The notes under the pieces are model-generated. The model did not search any database, was not told where the DNA came from, and worked only from the letters and a program-made list of their open reading frames with translations. From Cryptomeria japonica (Eukaryota; Streptophyta; Pinopsida; Cupressales; Cupressaceae): 64,000 nt of DNA. A program made the translations under genes and the position numbers. The stretch lies in assembly GCF_030272615.1 (NCBI RefSeq), contig NC_081414.1:811679069-811743068 (forward strand), read 5' to 3'. Shown piece by piece: positions 1 through 11,510 of this stretch; position 1 is the stretch's first letter; the number at the start of each line of letters is the position of its first letter.

Positions 1-52
1 CTCCATATACTCCATCTGATAATATCTTTGATATTTTTCACATATGTACATA

Positions 53-63
53 CTCCCCCTTTG
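53..63 (-). other. Polypurine tract of element B
   Basis: On the minus strand this reads CAAAGGGGGAG, the same tract that precedes the 3' LTR in elements A, E and F. It lies about 60 bases after the stop of the unknown ORF, so the 3' LTR of B should start at or just beyond the left edge. It would prime plus-strand DNA synthesis. Confidence 0.5.
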
Positions 64-118
64 AAATTAATGACAAAGACCAATGAAAGAATAAAAGAAA
101 GAAAGAATACTATTAGTG

Positions 119-3100
119 TCACTCGAGCTTAGTCATCTTCAATATTTCTAGGTATGCCTTTTGTAGCAACTGAAGATACGTGTCCTAGCCTGATTTGAAA
201 GTATCAGATACTGATGCAAGTCCACTGAGTAAGAGGGAAAATGATTCCTTCTCCTGGGTATCTACTGGTGTGGGTTTTGATAGCATCTCCATGCATTCTT
301 TCTTGTGAACACCCAATAAATCAAGTCTAGGGCTTACCAATCGTCTTAAATTTATTGCTCTCCTTATTATTTTATCTTTCTCCTTCTCAAAAGAAAAAAC
401 TTGGTTCTCCAAGGACAACATTTGTCCATCAACAGATGTAGTTAGTGCAGTCAGTCCATCAAAAGAGTTAGAAATACTAGCCATTTTGTCATATAACTCT
501 TTCAATCTGCTATCTACATTAGCTATAAGATTTCCTAAATTACAACATACTTTGTAGATATTAGTGCATTGTTTTAAACAAATTTCAATGGGAATAAGCT
601 TTTCTTCTATTTTCTTCTTCCCAATTTCTATGAGTTGATCAAAAGCTACTCTTTTTACTGCAAAGAAACTGTCCAAAGCTTGTCAGTCTGCAATCGATCT
701 CAAGGATTGAAAATTATTTGATATGTGCTCTATCAAAGTCTTGAGCTTAATATAAGGGCTTGCTCCATCCTCAATCTAACATTTAGGCATTATTTTGTGT
801 AGTACAGAGACCGATTGATTAATTAACCCTTTGTCTACAATTCCTTCCTTTATCAATTTCTAAGTGGCCATCATCAATAATTCTATTGGACTTAACTGAG
901 AGACTAATTTCTTCTCAACTTGAGAAGTGTCAATTGCAAAAACTCTTGTCGGGGAATCAATTTTACCTACCAGAATGGACTCAGTTGATTTTAGCTTGTC
1001 CATCTCAACCTCTTTTGCACTGGTGGCTCTACCACTTGGTGTAGTATCAGTTACTACTGATGGAGTATCGTCCATAGTTTTTCCAATGTTCTATATATTG
1101 CCTTGCTCAAAAATTGTCTGTGCCGGTACAAACTGTACACTCTCTTTAACTGGTGGTTGTGGTTGTACCAAAACTAGAGTTGAACTGCCCAAAATAACCA
1201 TTCCTTTTGATTTGTCAGGAATGGTGGGAGATGTTGCCTTTGCAAATTCTTCTTGAGATGTGAGAAAGTATGGGTTTTTCTAAAAGAATTTTTTCCATCC
1301 CTTACTTGTCTCATTTATCACCTCATTTACTCTTCCCATCATAAGCCTTATCCATTGGTTTTTTCTACTAAAAATTGTCCTATTAGCAATATCTATACAT
1401 CTTTTCCTCTCTTCATTATTTATAGTACCACATTGTTCCAAAAGTGCAACTTCCTTGATTTCCCTATCCCTCTTGATATTAACAAGTCTTCTAGCCTCAA
1501 GTTTATTGTACAGGGATAAAGGTATCTCATTCAAAATTTCAACTAAGGCTTTCGTATAGATGTCTATATATAGTAAAATAGCCTCTTCTAGCTCATTTTG
1601 CTCATTTTCTTCAAAATATTCATAATACTTTGATATATTCTTTAATATTCCATCTTTTGTAACTTCATCAATAATTTCAGCATAGGTCATTGTTGTCTTA
1701 CTAGTTTCAGTATCATCACCCTTCTACTTTTTTCTTGTGGTTGTTGGTCTTACTAGTTTCCTCTTCTGCATAGGCTTCCTTACTGATGGCGGATGTGCAA
1801 TAGGCTGAGCTGCCTTTCTGACAAGTCTCCTCCTAGGTTCTACCTTCTATTTCTCTACTGGTGGTTTTAACACATTCTTCCTTATACCCTTCTGAAAGCC
1901 AAAGGCTCATTATCCTCAGGATCAGAGTCAGAAAGGATAGGGGAAATGTGTACTTGTGGCTTCTTCACTTCTTTAGTAACAACCTCTATCGATTTAGCAG
2001 CCTGTTTAGATTTGGAGCCCAGCTGAGTGTCTATCTTATGCAACACATCTTCTACATATGCAAACATCTTTTCTATTTTCTTTTCTCTTCTCTTCCTATT
2101 AAATTTTCTTTTCACTTCAAGAGCCTTCTCTCCTGTTGTACCAAAATGTTTTGTCTTATCATCTAATGGGGCATCTAATAGCATCTTTGCATAAAGTTCA
2201 AAGATACTATCATCCACCTCATATCCAAGCTCATTAATCCAAATTTACCTGGGTTCAACTACTTCCATGAGAGTTTCATAAGTTTTCACCATGAAACATA
2301 TGTCAGTGGAATACTTCTCCACAATACTCTTTGAAATTATCTCCCTTTTCCTCATGTTTTCTTGAAAAGTCTTAAAATACCCCTAAAGTTTCTATAATCT
2401 CTGCCGGTACCAAGACTGGTGATAACTATCTTGATATGCATACCTACCGGTATGTCATGAGCCCATTGCTTCTTTCCTAAACCGGGTAGCTCATTCAGGA
2501 AGTAAAGCATTAAACAAACAATTAAGTTTCCATATCTAAAGGTGCCTTTTTTGGTTCCTTTGACCTTAGTAAGGTTTAGCATCAATTCACTCCTCATCCA
2601 TTCACATAAGTCATACTTCACATTATTCCTTAGCATCTGATATGCGGCATGAATGCATGAACTTGCAACAGAATTCAATTGGTTGGATTGAGTTACCTTG
2701 TATCCTATGATCATGCCTGCACACTTTATGTTCGTGCTGGTTATTATGCTTATCCTCATTTATCTGCTATTGGATGTAGCACCAGTGAGTTTTTCAACCT
2801 CTATGTTGGAAATTTTCTTGCCAGGTTCTTGTCTGACCCTGGGTAACTCGGTGACAACTTGAATAGCTTCCTTTGTGATCATGTAGGGTCTGTAGATAAC
2901 CAAATGAATTTGTTGTGAATCCTGCTCAGAATGTATCTAATTACCTCATCCTTGAATTACGATATGTACAGAATACCAATTAACCCTAGATCCTTAATTG
3001 GTTTGAATTCTGGTTTGATCATTCTGGTGTCTCCTAGTATCACTGATTGATACATGATTTTGATGTCTTCAGTGCCCAAATCCTCAAGAATGTAGTGAAT

Positions 3101-3275
3101 GTATGCCCTCACATCTTCAACATACATTACTCTGCCAGGAACCCTAAAAAATGCTCTTGCAGAGTTCCTTTTTGGCAATTTTGGGAACCTCATTAAAGAC
3201 TGGCCTTAACCTATCCTTGACTTCGACAATGATGGGATTTGCAATAAAAGTGGGTGCTGAAGACCCAGATGCCAT
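119..3275 (-). pseudogene. Unknown ORF of element B, about 1050 codons, broken
   Basis: I do not recognise this protein. The best start is ATG at 3275 (MASGSSAPTFIANPI), and the frame can be followed with shifts to a stop at 119-121 after TKLE. Conserved-looking blocks in order are a segment with FFRVPGRVMYVEDVRAYI (about 3130), a middle block with NQLNSVASSCIHAAYQML (about 2660), a basic linker with KRKFNRKRREKKIEK (about 2090), a proline- and basic-rich hinge (about 1700-1860), a helical block with EENEQNELEEAILLYIDIY (about 1590) and a C-terminal helical block rich in Lys, Glu and Leu (185-676). The first frameshift is near 3195; others and several stops follow. It sits where pol would be in a retrotransposon. 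No RT, integrase or protease motif is visible. It could be an element-specific protein or a captured host gene. Confidence 0.6.
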
Positions 3276-3439
3276 GTCGAGAAATACCTGAGAGTGAATG
3301 CCAGAGAAATATTTGAGTGCTTCAGATAATTGCTTGAAATCCTCTCTTAATTCTTTGCTTGCTCTTAATTCGCCTTTACTTCACTCTGATTGCTTGAGTG
3401 CTCGGTGAGTGAAAATGAATTCACTTACCCTCTTTTATC

Positions 3440-4865
3440 TATTAGCATATGATGAACCGGTATGATGATTATGATGATAATATATGTTGTCATTGATGTC
3501 AATAAGTACAGGTGAACTGGTATGAAGATTAGGAGAAGTTGTTATTGATGTTCAAGTTGGAGAACCGGTATGAAGAGATGTAGTGAACCGGTGTTAGGCT
3601 TTCACTAAGTGTGACTACCAGTTGGTAGTCTTAGCTCTAGGGTTTCCGGTTTGGAAATCTATCTTGTGCGATACAAATGGTGATATTTTGTGATGAGTTA
3701 GTTAAGAAATAAGGATGAGATCAAGATGCCACGTCAATTTTGTGCACGTGAAGGATTTCCTTGAGGATCTTGCATGTGAAGATCGATTGCATTAAATGTC
3801 TACCTCGGGAATGAACATTCTTCTTAGCGGTATGTGAAGAGAGTGTGATGGGTTATTGATTTCTATTTGTGGTGAAGAATGGATGATGCAGAATGACTTG
3901 TAATCTATTTGAGATTGTTTTATTTTGTGCAAAGTGTTTAAACGGTTAGGATTGGACCGCTTGTAATTGTAAACCTAAATGTTTAGGGTTTAGGGTTTAT
4001 GCTACCGACCTAATTGTTGTCTATAAGGTCAATGATTTTTGATATTGTAAGTGTTGGTAAATGTTGTGTCTTTATTTGAGTGATGAGGTACTTGGTAGAC
4101 CAGTGAGTGGAAAACTACAGAGTGTGATTGTAGAGTAGAGGAATTGAAAAGGATCTACCTTAGCATGTAGTGTTATTATCAAATGAAAGCTTTACCTATT
4201 GACTTCTAACCATTTCAACAGAAGGAAAATCCCTTGATTGGGTAGCTTTAACAGGCTTATTGTGAATCCTCTAACCAGGTGACCCAAGATCATTGAGTTC
4301 TTCAAATCCTCTAAAAAGGTAACCTTTAACAGGGTTTCAACCTTTAACAAGGTATATAGCCATCCCTTAACTGGGTGATCTTTAATAGGATCAGTTCCTA
4401 ACAAAACCTTATTGTAAAGTCTTTAACCAGACTAGGCTCCTAACAAAGCAATCTTCAAAAGAGTTCAAAAACAAGCTTGTGGGTATTCATCCCCACCGAG
4501 GTTTTTCCCTTTTGGGTTTCCACATGAAAAATTTGTGTGTCATGTGATGATTGAGTATTCTTTGTTTAGGTGATTATGCATGCAAAGATAATGGTTATGG
4601 TATTATTGATACAACACATGCATATGTATATTGGTGAAGTAGTTATCAAGTGTTGAATGTTATTTGAAATATTCAGTTTTACTAGTTTAGATGTCTAAAG
4701 TCTTATTGTGTTTAACTAGTATTTCCATGGTTAAGTTCAGTGATGAAGACAACCGATTATCATTGTTTTAACTTGATAAGTTGTTGAAAATTTTTTGTCT
4801 ATACTGATTCACCCCCCCCCCTCTCAGTACCAGTTAGGGTATCATTTGTTCATCATTATTCATCA
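3440..4865 (+). repeat. Solo copia-type LTR inserted in element B
   Basis: The 1426-bp sequence resembles the LTRs of element A along its length: ACCGGT-rich start, telomere-like TTTAGGG pair (3982-3995), the CTTTAACAGG repeats, the conserved GGTTTTTCCC block near 4500, and a C-run followed by CTCAGTACC before the end. The start TATTAGCATATG corresponds to TGTTGGCATATG of A with two G-to-A changes. Flanks are TTATC (3435-3439) and TTATT (4866-4870), a target duplication with one C-to-T change. No internal sequence is attached, so it is a solo LTR left by LTR-LTR recombination. The strand is that of the LTR family as seen in A. Confidence 0.8.
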
Positions 4866-5069
4866 TTATTAGTGAGTAAAAACCCTAATTCTTTGTAATT
4901 AATGCTTCACCAACAACCCTACGGATGCCAGTTTCACAATTATGTGTCGGGGTAACCTTCATCGATGATGAACACATTTCTCTAGATCTCTTTCTAGATA
5001 TCCTTAGATCTCTTCCAGGGTAATAGACAAAATTTAGCAGGGACTTTGCCAACCCCTAAGGCTTATGCC

Positions 5070-5862
5070 TTAGTTATCAGTGGAATTTCCTGCCTGTGGA
5101 TTTGTCAGGATAGATCCATCTCCACTATGTTCTTCAGATTTTATAACCCATCTCTCAGTGTGATCTTGTTGTATTTCATCTACCTTACGCTTTCCTTTCT
5201 CATTATTAACTAAGTCAGTCTTGCTTCTGCAATACTTAGCAATATGACCTATTTTTTTGCATGCATAGCATGCAACATTGTTCTTCTGAATTGCATTGAC
5301 ATATCCAGTATTATTATTTCTTTACCGACAATGATTACCAAAACGTCCAAACTTTCCACATGCATGGCATTTAACATTCATTCTACAATCTTCTGATCTA
5401 TGATCATATTTCTTGTAGTTTGTGCATTGAACGGGAATAGAATTGTAGTTTTGATCTGCCTTATTTCTACATTGTTTATCCATATGCCTAGATTTATTGC
5501 AAACAAAACACCTACCATTAAATTTATAAGCATTAGATTTCCTTACCGGTTTCCTCTATTTTGATTAGTTCTGCATATCGGTTGTCTGCTCTTCATTAGC
5601 AGTACTGAAGGTTTCACCTTGCACAAATCCAAGTCCTCTAGAATCATCAATCTGTCTTTGTCTTTTTAGTAAGTCATCCAACTGTGCAACACTAATCCTA
5701 AACTTTTATTTATACTCACTTGCAGTAGTCAGATCATCTCTCAAAGTAGTTACTTATCTTTCAAGTTATTGTTCATTATTCTAGGCGTGTGCCAAATCAG
5801 TTCTCAATAGATTATTCTCATGAGTCAATCTTTCACATTCATCAAACTTGTTCTTCAAAGAT
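5070..5862 (-). pseudogene. C-terminal half of gag of element B, four zinc knuckles
   Basis: This continues the reading frame interrupted by element A. It starts in coiled-coil sequence (LKNKFDECERLTHENNLL) and runs through a helical stretch into four CCHC-like knuckles: CFVCNKSRHMDKQC, CTNYKKYDHRSEDC (second Cys replaced by Tyr), CHACGKFGRFGNHC (conserved His replaced by Arg) and CYACKKIGHIAKYC. Such knuckles bind RNA in Gag nucleocapsid. Several in-frame stops are present. The frame ends at TAA 5070-5072 after NSTDN. Four knuckles in a row is more than the single one seen in the other copia elements here. The part before the insertion is at 13011-13356. Confidence 0.65.
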
Positions 5863-5867
5863 AAAAC

Positions 5868-7105
5868 TGTTGGCATATGTGCAGAGCTTGATTACATGAT
5901 GATATTGTATGTTGTCATTGATGTCGATATGCTAAAGTATGAACCGGTATATTGAAGTAAGCAAACCATTATATGTGAGAACTGGTATGATATTGTGAAC
6001 CGGTATATGGGAAGTTTTGTATCAGGGTTTCATTTGGCATGACTACCGGTTGGTAGTCTCTGTAAACGATGGAGAGTGCGTGATGGGTTATCAACTTCCT
6101 AAATTAGTAGAGAATGAATGTTGGAGAATGTCTTGAGATCTGTTCAAGACTATTGTATTCAATGCAGCATGATTAACGGTCATGATTGAACCGTCTGAAT
6201 TGTTAAACCTAAATGTTTAGGGTTTAGGGTTTATGCTATCGACCTATCTATTTTCTATAAGGTCGATGATGTTTTTCATTTTGAAGTTGTTGGCAAATTT
6301 TATGTGTGTATCCAAGTGAAGAGATACTTGATTCTTGCTAGACCAGAGAAGTGTGTTGATACCTGTAGAGTGTGATTGCAGAAGAAAAGGATCTAAAGTG
6401 GATCTGACTTGACATTGAGTGCTGTTATCAGATCAGTGTATTACCTGTTGACTTCTAACCATTTCAGCAATTGGAAAATCCCTTAACCGGGTAGCTTTAA
6501 CAGGCTTCTGTGTAAATCCTTTAATAGGGTGACTCAATTCAATGAGTTCTTGAAATCCTCTTGCGAGGTAACCTTTAACCAGGTATTTAGCCATCCCTTA
6601 ATCAGGTGATCCCTAGCATGATCGATTCCTAGTAGAACCTATTGTAAAAAGTCTTTAACCAAACTAGGCCCCTAATAGAGCAAACTTCAGAAGAGTTCAA
6701 AGAACAGCTTGTGGGTATTCATCCCCATCGTGGTTTTTCCCAGTTGGGTTTCCACATGAAAAATTAGTGTGTCATGTGTGATGCTTTAATATTCTCTGTC
6801 AAGTAGTAAAGCATGTTGAACTGATAGTCATTATATTTCTGATGATATATTACTTGTTTATGCATACGGGTGAAGTGGAAATGAGATATTAGATTGTGTA
6901 GAGATCTAAGTGTTTACCGGTTTATGTCTTTCATACTCTCACTGTGTTTTACTGATAGTGTCCTGATTTAGACCGGTGTTATGGTTTACCAATCAAGTGT
7001 AGTCTTTGCAGTCAAACTGGTCCAGGGAAAGTTTTTTTTGTCTGTACTGATTCCCCCCCCCCTCTCAGTACCAGTTTGGTAATAACTGTTCATCATTATT
7101 CATCA
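5868..7105 (+). repeat. 5' LTR of element A
   Basis: Starts TGTTGGCATATG and ends TTCATCA directly before the PBS. It is 1238 bp against 1495 bp for the 3' copy. The difference is explained by four missing pieces of 185, 42, 19 and 14 bp, each lying between short direct repeats in the 3' copy. It contains the TTTAGGG pair at 6216-6229 and a C-run near the end. Confidence 0.9.
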
Positions 7106-7107
7106 AT

Positions 7108-7119
7108 TGGTATCAGAGC
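7108..7119 (+). other. Primer binding site of element A
   Basis: TGGTATCAGAGC lies two bases after the 5' LTR. This is the standard plant copia PBS complementary to the 3' end of initiator Met-tRNA. Confidence 0.9.
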
Positions 7120-7176
7120 ATCTTCCAGGTCCTCTGTGTTGTAAGCTTAACCACTTGAGGAAAACATCCTACTCTA

Positions 7177-10100
7177 ATGATGAAGAGGGAAGGTCCAAAG
7201 TTAAACAGAGATAACTTTAAGATATGGAAGGACAGAATGAAGATCTACATTAGAAGCATGGGTGCTCAACACTGGAGTGATGTTGATAGTGCTTATGTTA
7301 TTCCTACTGGTACTCTCACTGATGATCAAAAAAGAGAGATTTAGGAGAATGGGCAAGTCATGGAAGCCCTAATTAGTAGTCTATCTAACATTGAGTTTAT
7401 TGATATTCAAGATAAAGATAATCCCAAAGAAGTATGGGATGCTCTAGATAATATCTATGGTGGTGATGAGCATGTGAAACAAGCTAAGGAAGAGAGCCTT
7501 AGGGGAAAGTTTTAAGACATGCAGATGGTTGAAGGAGAAACCATTCAACAATATGGAATAAGAATCAAAACTATTGTTGGAGACATCAAGAGTGCAAGAG
7601 GTAAAATAGATGATTCCACTGTTGTTAGCAAATTATTGAGATCCTTATTACCTATCTATGCAATAAATGTTGCTACTATTCAGGAGTTGAGGTCTATAGA
7701 CAAGAGAAAGGTATCCCTACACTCCATCATTGCTAAGTTGATTGCATATGAGCTAAATAATTATGATGGCAGTATTCAGAAGACTAAATCAACCTTTAGA
7801 GCATCTGCTGCACCATAACAAAAGAGAAAAGAAGCTAGTACGAGTTGTGAACCAAGACAAAGCAGAGAAATGGATGATGAGGAGATCCTGATGGAATTTG
7901 AAGCTCTTCTTGCCAAGAGACTTCCCAAGGGAACTGGTAAATACAGAGGTAAGCTCCCTTTGAAATGCTTTTCTTGCAATAGGATATGACACATTGCTAC
8001 AAACTATCCTAATGGTGATAATAAGGACAAACCAGAGAAGTTCAAGAAGTTCAAAGGAGGAAACAGGAGAAACTATTTTGTAGCAATTGATGAAGGTGTC
8101 ACTGATGAGGAATCAAAAGATGAAGAAAGTGAAGACATTGTGTTTGTAGCAGTTAAGGAAGATGTGTCAGACAAGAAGACTCTTGTCTCCTGCTCTGATA
8201 ATTCCAATGAGTGGATTATTTATAGTGGTTGTTCTCACCACATGACTGGTGACCAGAGTAAGTTTCTCTCTCTGGAAGAGTATGATGGTGGTGTGGTCTG
8301 ATTTGATAATGATGCACCATGTATGGTAAAAGGTAGAGGGTCCATCTCTCTAAATGGAAAAACTAGTGCTAATAATGTGTATTGGGTAGAAGGTCTTAGG
8401 CACAACCTTTTGAGTGTTGCCTAGTTGAATGATAATGGACTCACTCTAGAATTCAAAGATGGAGTGTGAAAAATAAAATAAAAGAGTGGTGAACTAATGG
8501 CCACCAGTATGCAGACCAAAGGTAACTTATTTCAGCTGAATGCAAATATCAGTACATGTCTAATGGCTAAGTTTGATGATAGCTAGATATGGCATAGGCG
8601 ACTTTGCCATGTAAACTTTGATAATATTATGAAGGCCAGTAAGATCAAGGTAGTTAGAGGATTGCCTGTGCTGAGCAAACCAGAGAATCCTTTGTGCAGA
8701 GAGTGTCAACTAGGGAAAATATCTTCCTCAACCTTCAAAGCTAAATATTTCACTCCAGACAATTTACTTGATCTTGTGCATACTAATTTGTGTGGTCCTA
8801 TGAAAACTAGGAGTGTGTAGGGAGATATGTACTTTATGATTCTCACTAATGACTGCTCAAGAATGATGTGGGTCACATTCTTGAAAGATAAGTCTGAAGC
8901 TTCTGGAAAGTTCAAAGCTTTCAGAGCACTAGTCGAAAAGGAAAGTGGTAAGAGGATCAAGTGCCTAAGAACTGATCAAGGAGGAGAATTCACTTCTGGT
9001 GAATTCAACAAGTACTGTGAAGAGAACATCATCAAGAGGCAACTATCTACCCCCCAGACTCCACAATAGAATGGCCTAGTAGATAGGAACAACTGGACTG
9101 TAGTTGAAGTAGCCAGAACCATGCTGATTCAAGGGAAGGTTGCTCACACCTTTTGGAGAGAAGCGGTGAGCACTGCAGTCTACACTTTGAACAAGGTACT
9201 CATCAAGAAAGGTAAGGATAAAACACCTTATGAGTATTGGACCGGTAAGACTCTCGTAGTAAGCTACTTTAGAGTGTTTGGTAGCAAATGTTATATCAAG
9301 AGGAGTGAACATCAGAGCAAGTTTGATGTAAGATGTGATGAGGGAATATTCCTAGGATATTCCACCAAGAGTAGAGCTCTCAAGTGTTTCAACAATAGGA
9401 CTTAGAGAATTGTTGAAAGTATTAATGTTAGAATTGATGAAACCTCTAAGAAACTTGAGGAAACCGACAGTGAGCGAGTGGTAGATGAACCGATTGTAAC
9501 CTTCTGGGAACCAGTTGCAAAACAACCTAGTACCAGTAATAGTGCTTCTACACCAGTAGATGCTGATGCTGATGAAGATGAGGATGAAGAAGAAAATCAA
9601 GAGGAAATAGCTAAGATCATTTCTAGGTATGTAAAGTTGAATCATGATCCAAAGCAGTTCATAGGAGACAAGGATGCAAGAATTCTTACAAGAAGAAAGG
9701 TTAGAGAAAATTCTTGTATGATCTTTGAATTTGAGCCTAAAACATCTAAACAGGAACATAAAGATGAAGACTTGATCAAGGCAATGGAAGAGGAACTTGA
9801 CTAGATAGAAAATAAAGGTACATGGTCTTTGGTACCCAGACATGAGCATAAAAATGTCATTGGCACCAAATGGGTTTTCAGAAATAAGCTGAATGAAGAT
9901 GGCATAGTGGTAAGAAACAAAGCCAGACTAGTGTGTAAGGGATATGCTCAAGAAGAAGGAGAAGACTACGGAGAAATATTTTCTCCAGTAGCTAGATTGG
10001 AAGGAGTTTGTATGCTTCTTGCATATGCAGCCTTCAAGGGATTGAAAGTATATCAAATCGATGTAAAATCTGCATTTCTGAATGGAATACTTGAAGAGGA

Positions 10101-11268
10101 GGTGTATATAGAGCAACCAGATTGGTTTGCCTTATTAGAAGACAATGACATGGTGTGTAGGATAAATAAAGCCTTGTATGGATTGAAGCAGGCACCTAGA
10201 GCATGGTATGAACACTTACACTCCCATCTTGTGAATATTGGATTTGAAAGAACAAGTGAAGATAGCAATATCTATTTGAAGAAAGAATGAGATCAAATTC
10301 TAATCTGTGAAGTATTTGTTGATGACATAATTTTTGGTGGAAATGACAAGATGAGTCATGATTTTGCAGATGAGATGAAGAAGGAATTTGAGATGTCACT
10401 TATAGGGGAGATTAAGTTCTTCATTGGACTACAGATTCAACAAATGAAAGATGGTATCTTTATCACTCAGTCCAAGTATGTCAAAGAGGTATTGAAGACC
10501 TTTGGCATGGAAGACAACAAACCGATTGGTACACCGATGGTGACCAGTTGTAAATTATCAAAAGAGGATGGCTCAACATTGGTAAATGAGAAGGAATACC
10601 AATCAATGATTGGTAAGTTGCACTATGTTGTACATAGAAGACCAAACATTGCTCATGCAGTGGGCATTACTGCACGGTTCCAGAGAAGTCCAAGAGAATC
10701 CCACTTGGTAGCAGTCAAGAGGATTCTTAGATATCTGAAGGAAACTATTGACTATGGATTGTGGTATCCATATAGTAATGATTTCAACCTCAAAGTGTTT
10801 ATAGATGCTGATTGGGCTGGTAATGTGGATGACTGGAAGAGCACAACCGGTAGTGCATTCTTTCTTGGTGGTAGACTAGTCTCATGGATGAGTAAGAAGC
10901 ACAGTTGAATCTCTCAGTCTACAATAGAAGCAGAATATGTTGCAGCATTTATGAACTACACCCAGATAATTTGGATGAAGCATGTATTAAGTGGTTTCAA
11001 AGTTCCTGTATCTAAACTGGTAAGTATTTTTTGTGACAATACAAGTGCAATTAATATTTCCAAGAATCCGGTTTTACATGCTAGAACCAAGCACTTCGAG
11101 CTCAAGTATCATTTCTTGAGGGAGAAGGTTCAAAACAAAGAAGTTGCATTGGAGCATGTTTCCAGTAAGGAGCAGTTAGCAGACATATTCACCAAGCCTC
11201 TACTGAACACTACATTTACCTATTTAAGAGGTGAATTAGGGGTGCTGCCCCTTCAAGATGTGAACTAA
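7177..11268 (+). pseudogene. Copia gag-pol polyprotein of element A, 15 premature stops, no frameshift
   Basis: One frame of 1363 codons runs from ATG 7177 to TAA 11266. Order: UBN2-type gag (IYGGDEHVKQAKEESLRG near 7457), one zinc knuckle (about 7966-8008), protease, integrase, RT and RNase H. Premature stops begin at 7342, 7513, 7816, 7987, 8299, 8422, 8467, 8479, 8584, 8818, 9067, 9403, 9802, 10288 and 10906; most fit CAA/CAG to TAA/TAG, CGA to TGA or TGG to TAG. The knuckle has lost its last Cys (now Tyr) and has a stop before His. The protease reads IIYSGC instead of DSG. The first integrase Asp is Asn (LVHTNLCGP). RT motifs YQIDVKSAFLNG (10051) and FVDDIIFGG (10315) and the RNase H block DNTSAINIS (11035) remain. 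Confidence 0.95.
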
Positions 11269-11498
11269 AGGTGTGTGCTCCACATCAGTCAAGTATTGCA
11301 TTGATAAATCTTTTTCAAGATTGGTGCATTGAAAGATGCTACTCCTTAGGGGGAGAAGCATAGTGGAACATAGTTGTTTGTGCCTCCACTTTGGCATTGT
11401 TTTCAAAGGGGGAGAAGATGTGAAGCAAAGAAGATATCTACAGTATTGGGGAGAAGATGTGAATCAAAGAGATATCTTTGTATATTGTCATCAACACC

Positions 11499-11509
11499 AA
11501 AGGGGGAGA
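11499..11509 (+). other. Polypurine tract of element A
   Basis: AAAGGGGGAGA lies directly before the 3' LTR. Two related purine runs with GGGGGAGAAG lie upstream, near 11349 and 11408. Confidence 0.85.
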
Positions 11510-11510
11510 T

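Noticed and set aside
3982-3995. Interstitial telomere
   Set aside because: Only two TTTAGGG units, repeated at the same place in each A-type LTR, so it is an LTR motif and not telomere DNA.
4811-4821. C-runs near LTR ends as assembly artefacts (also 7045, 12955, 13386 as G, 48414)
   Set aside because: The run followed by CTCTCAG is shared by many LTRs of different families here, so it is a real LTR feature, though exact run length may be uncertain.
7108-7119. tRNA-like sequence
   Set aside because: It is only the 12-base primer binding site; no tRNA fold or further tRNA sequence is present. The same is true at 48478 and 29094.
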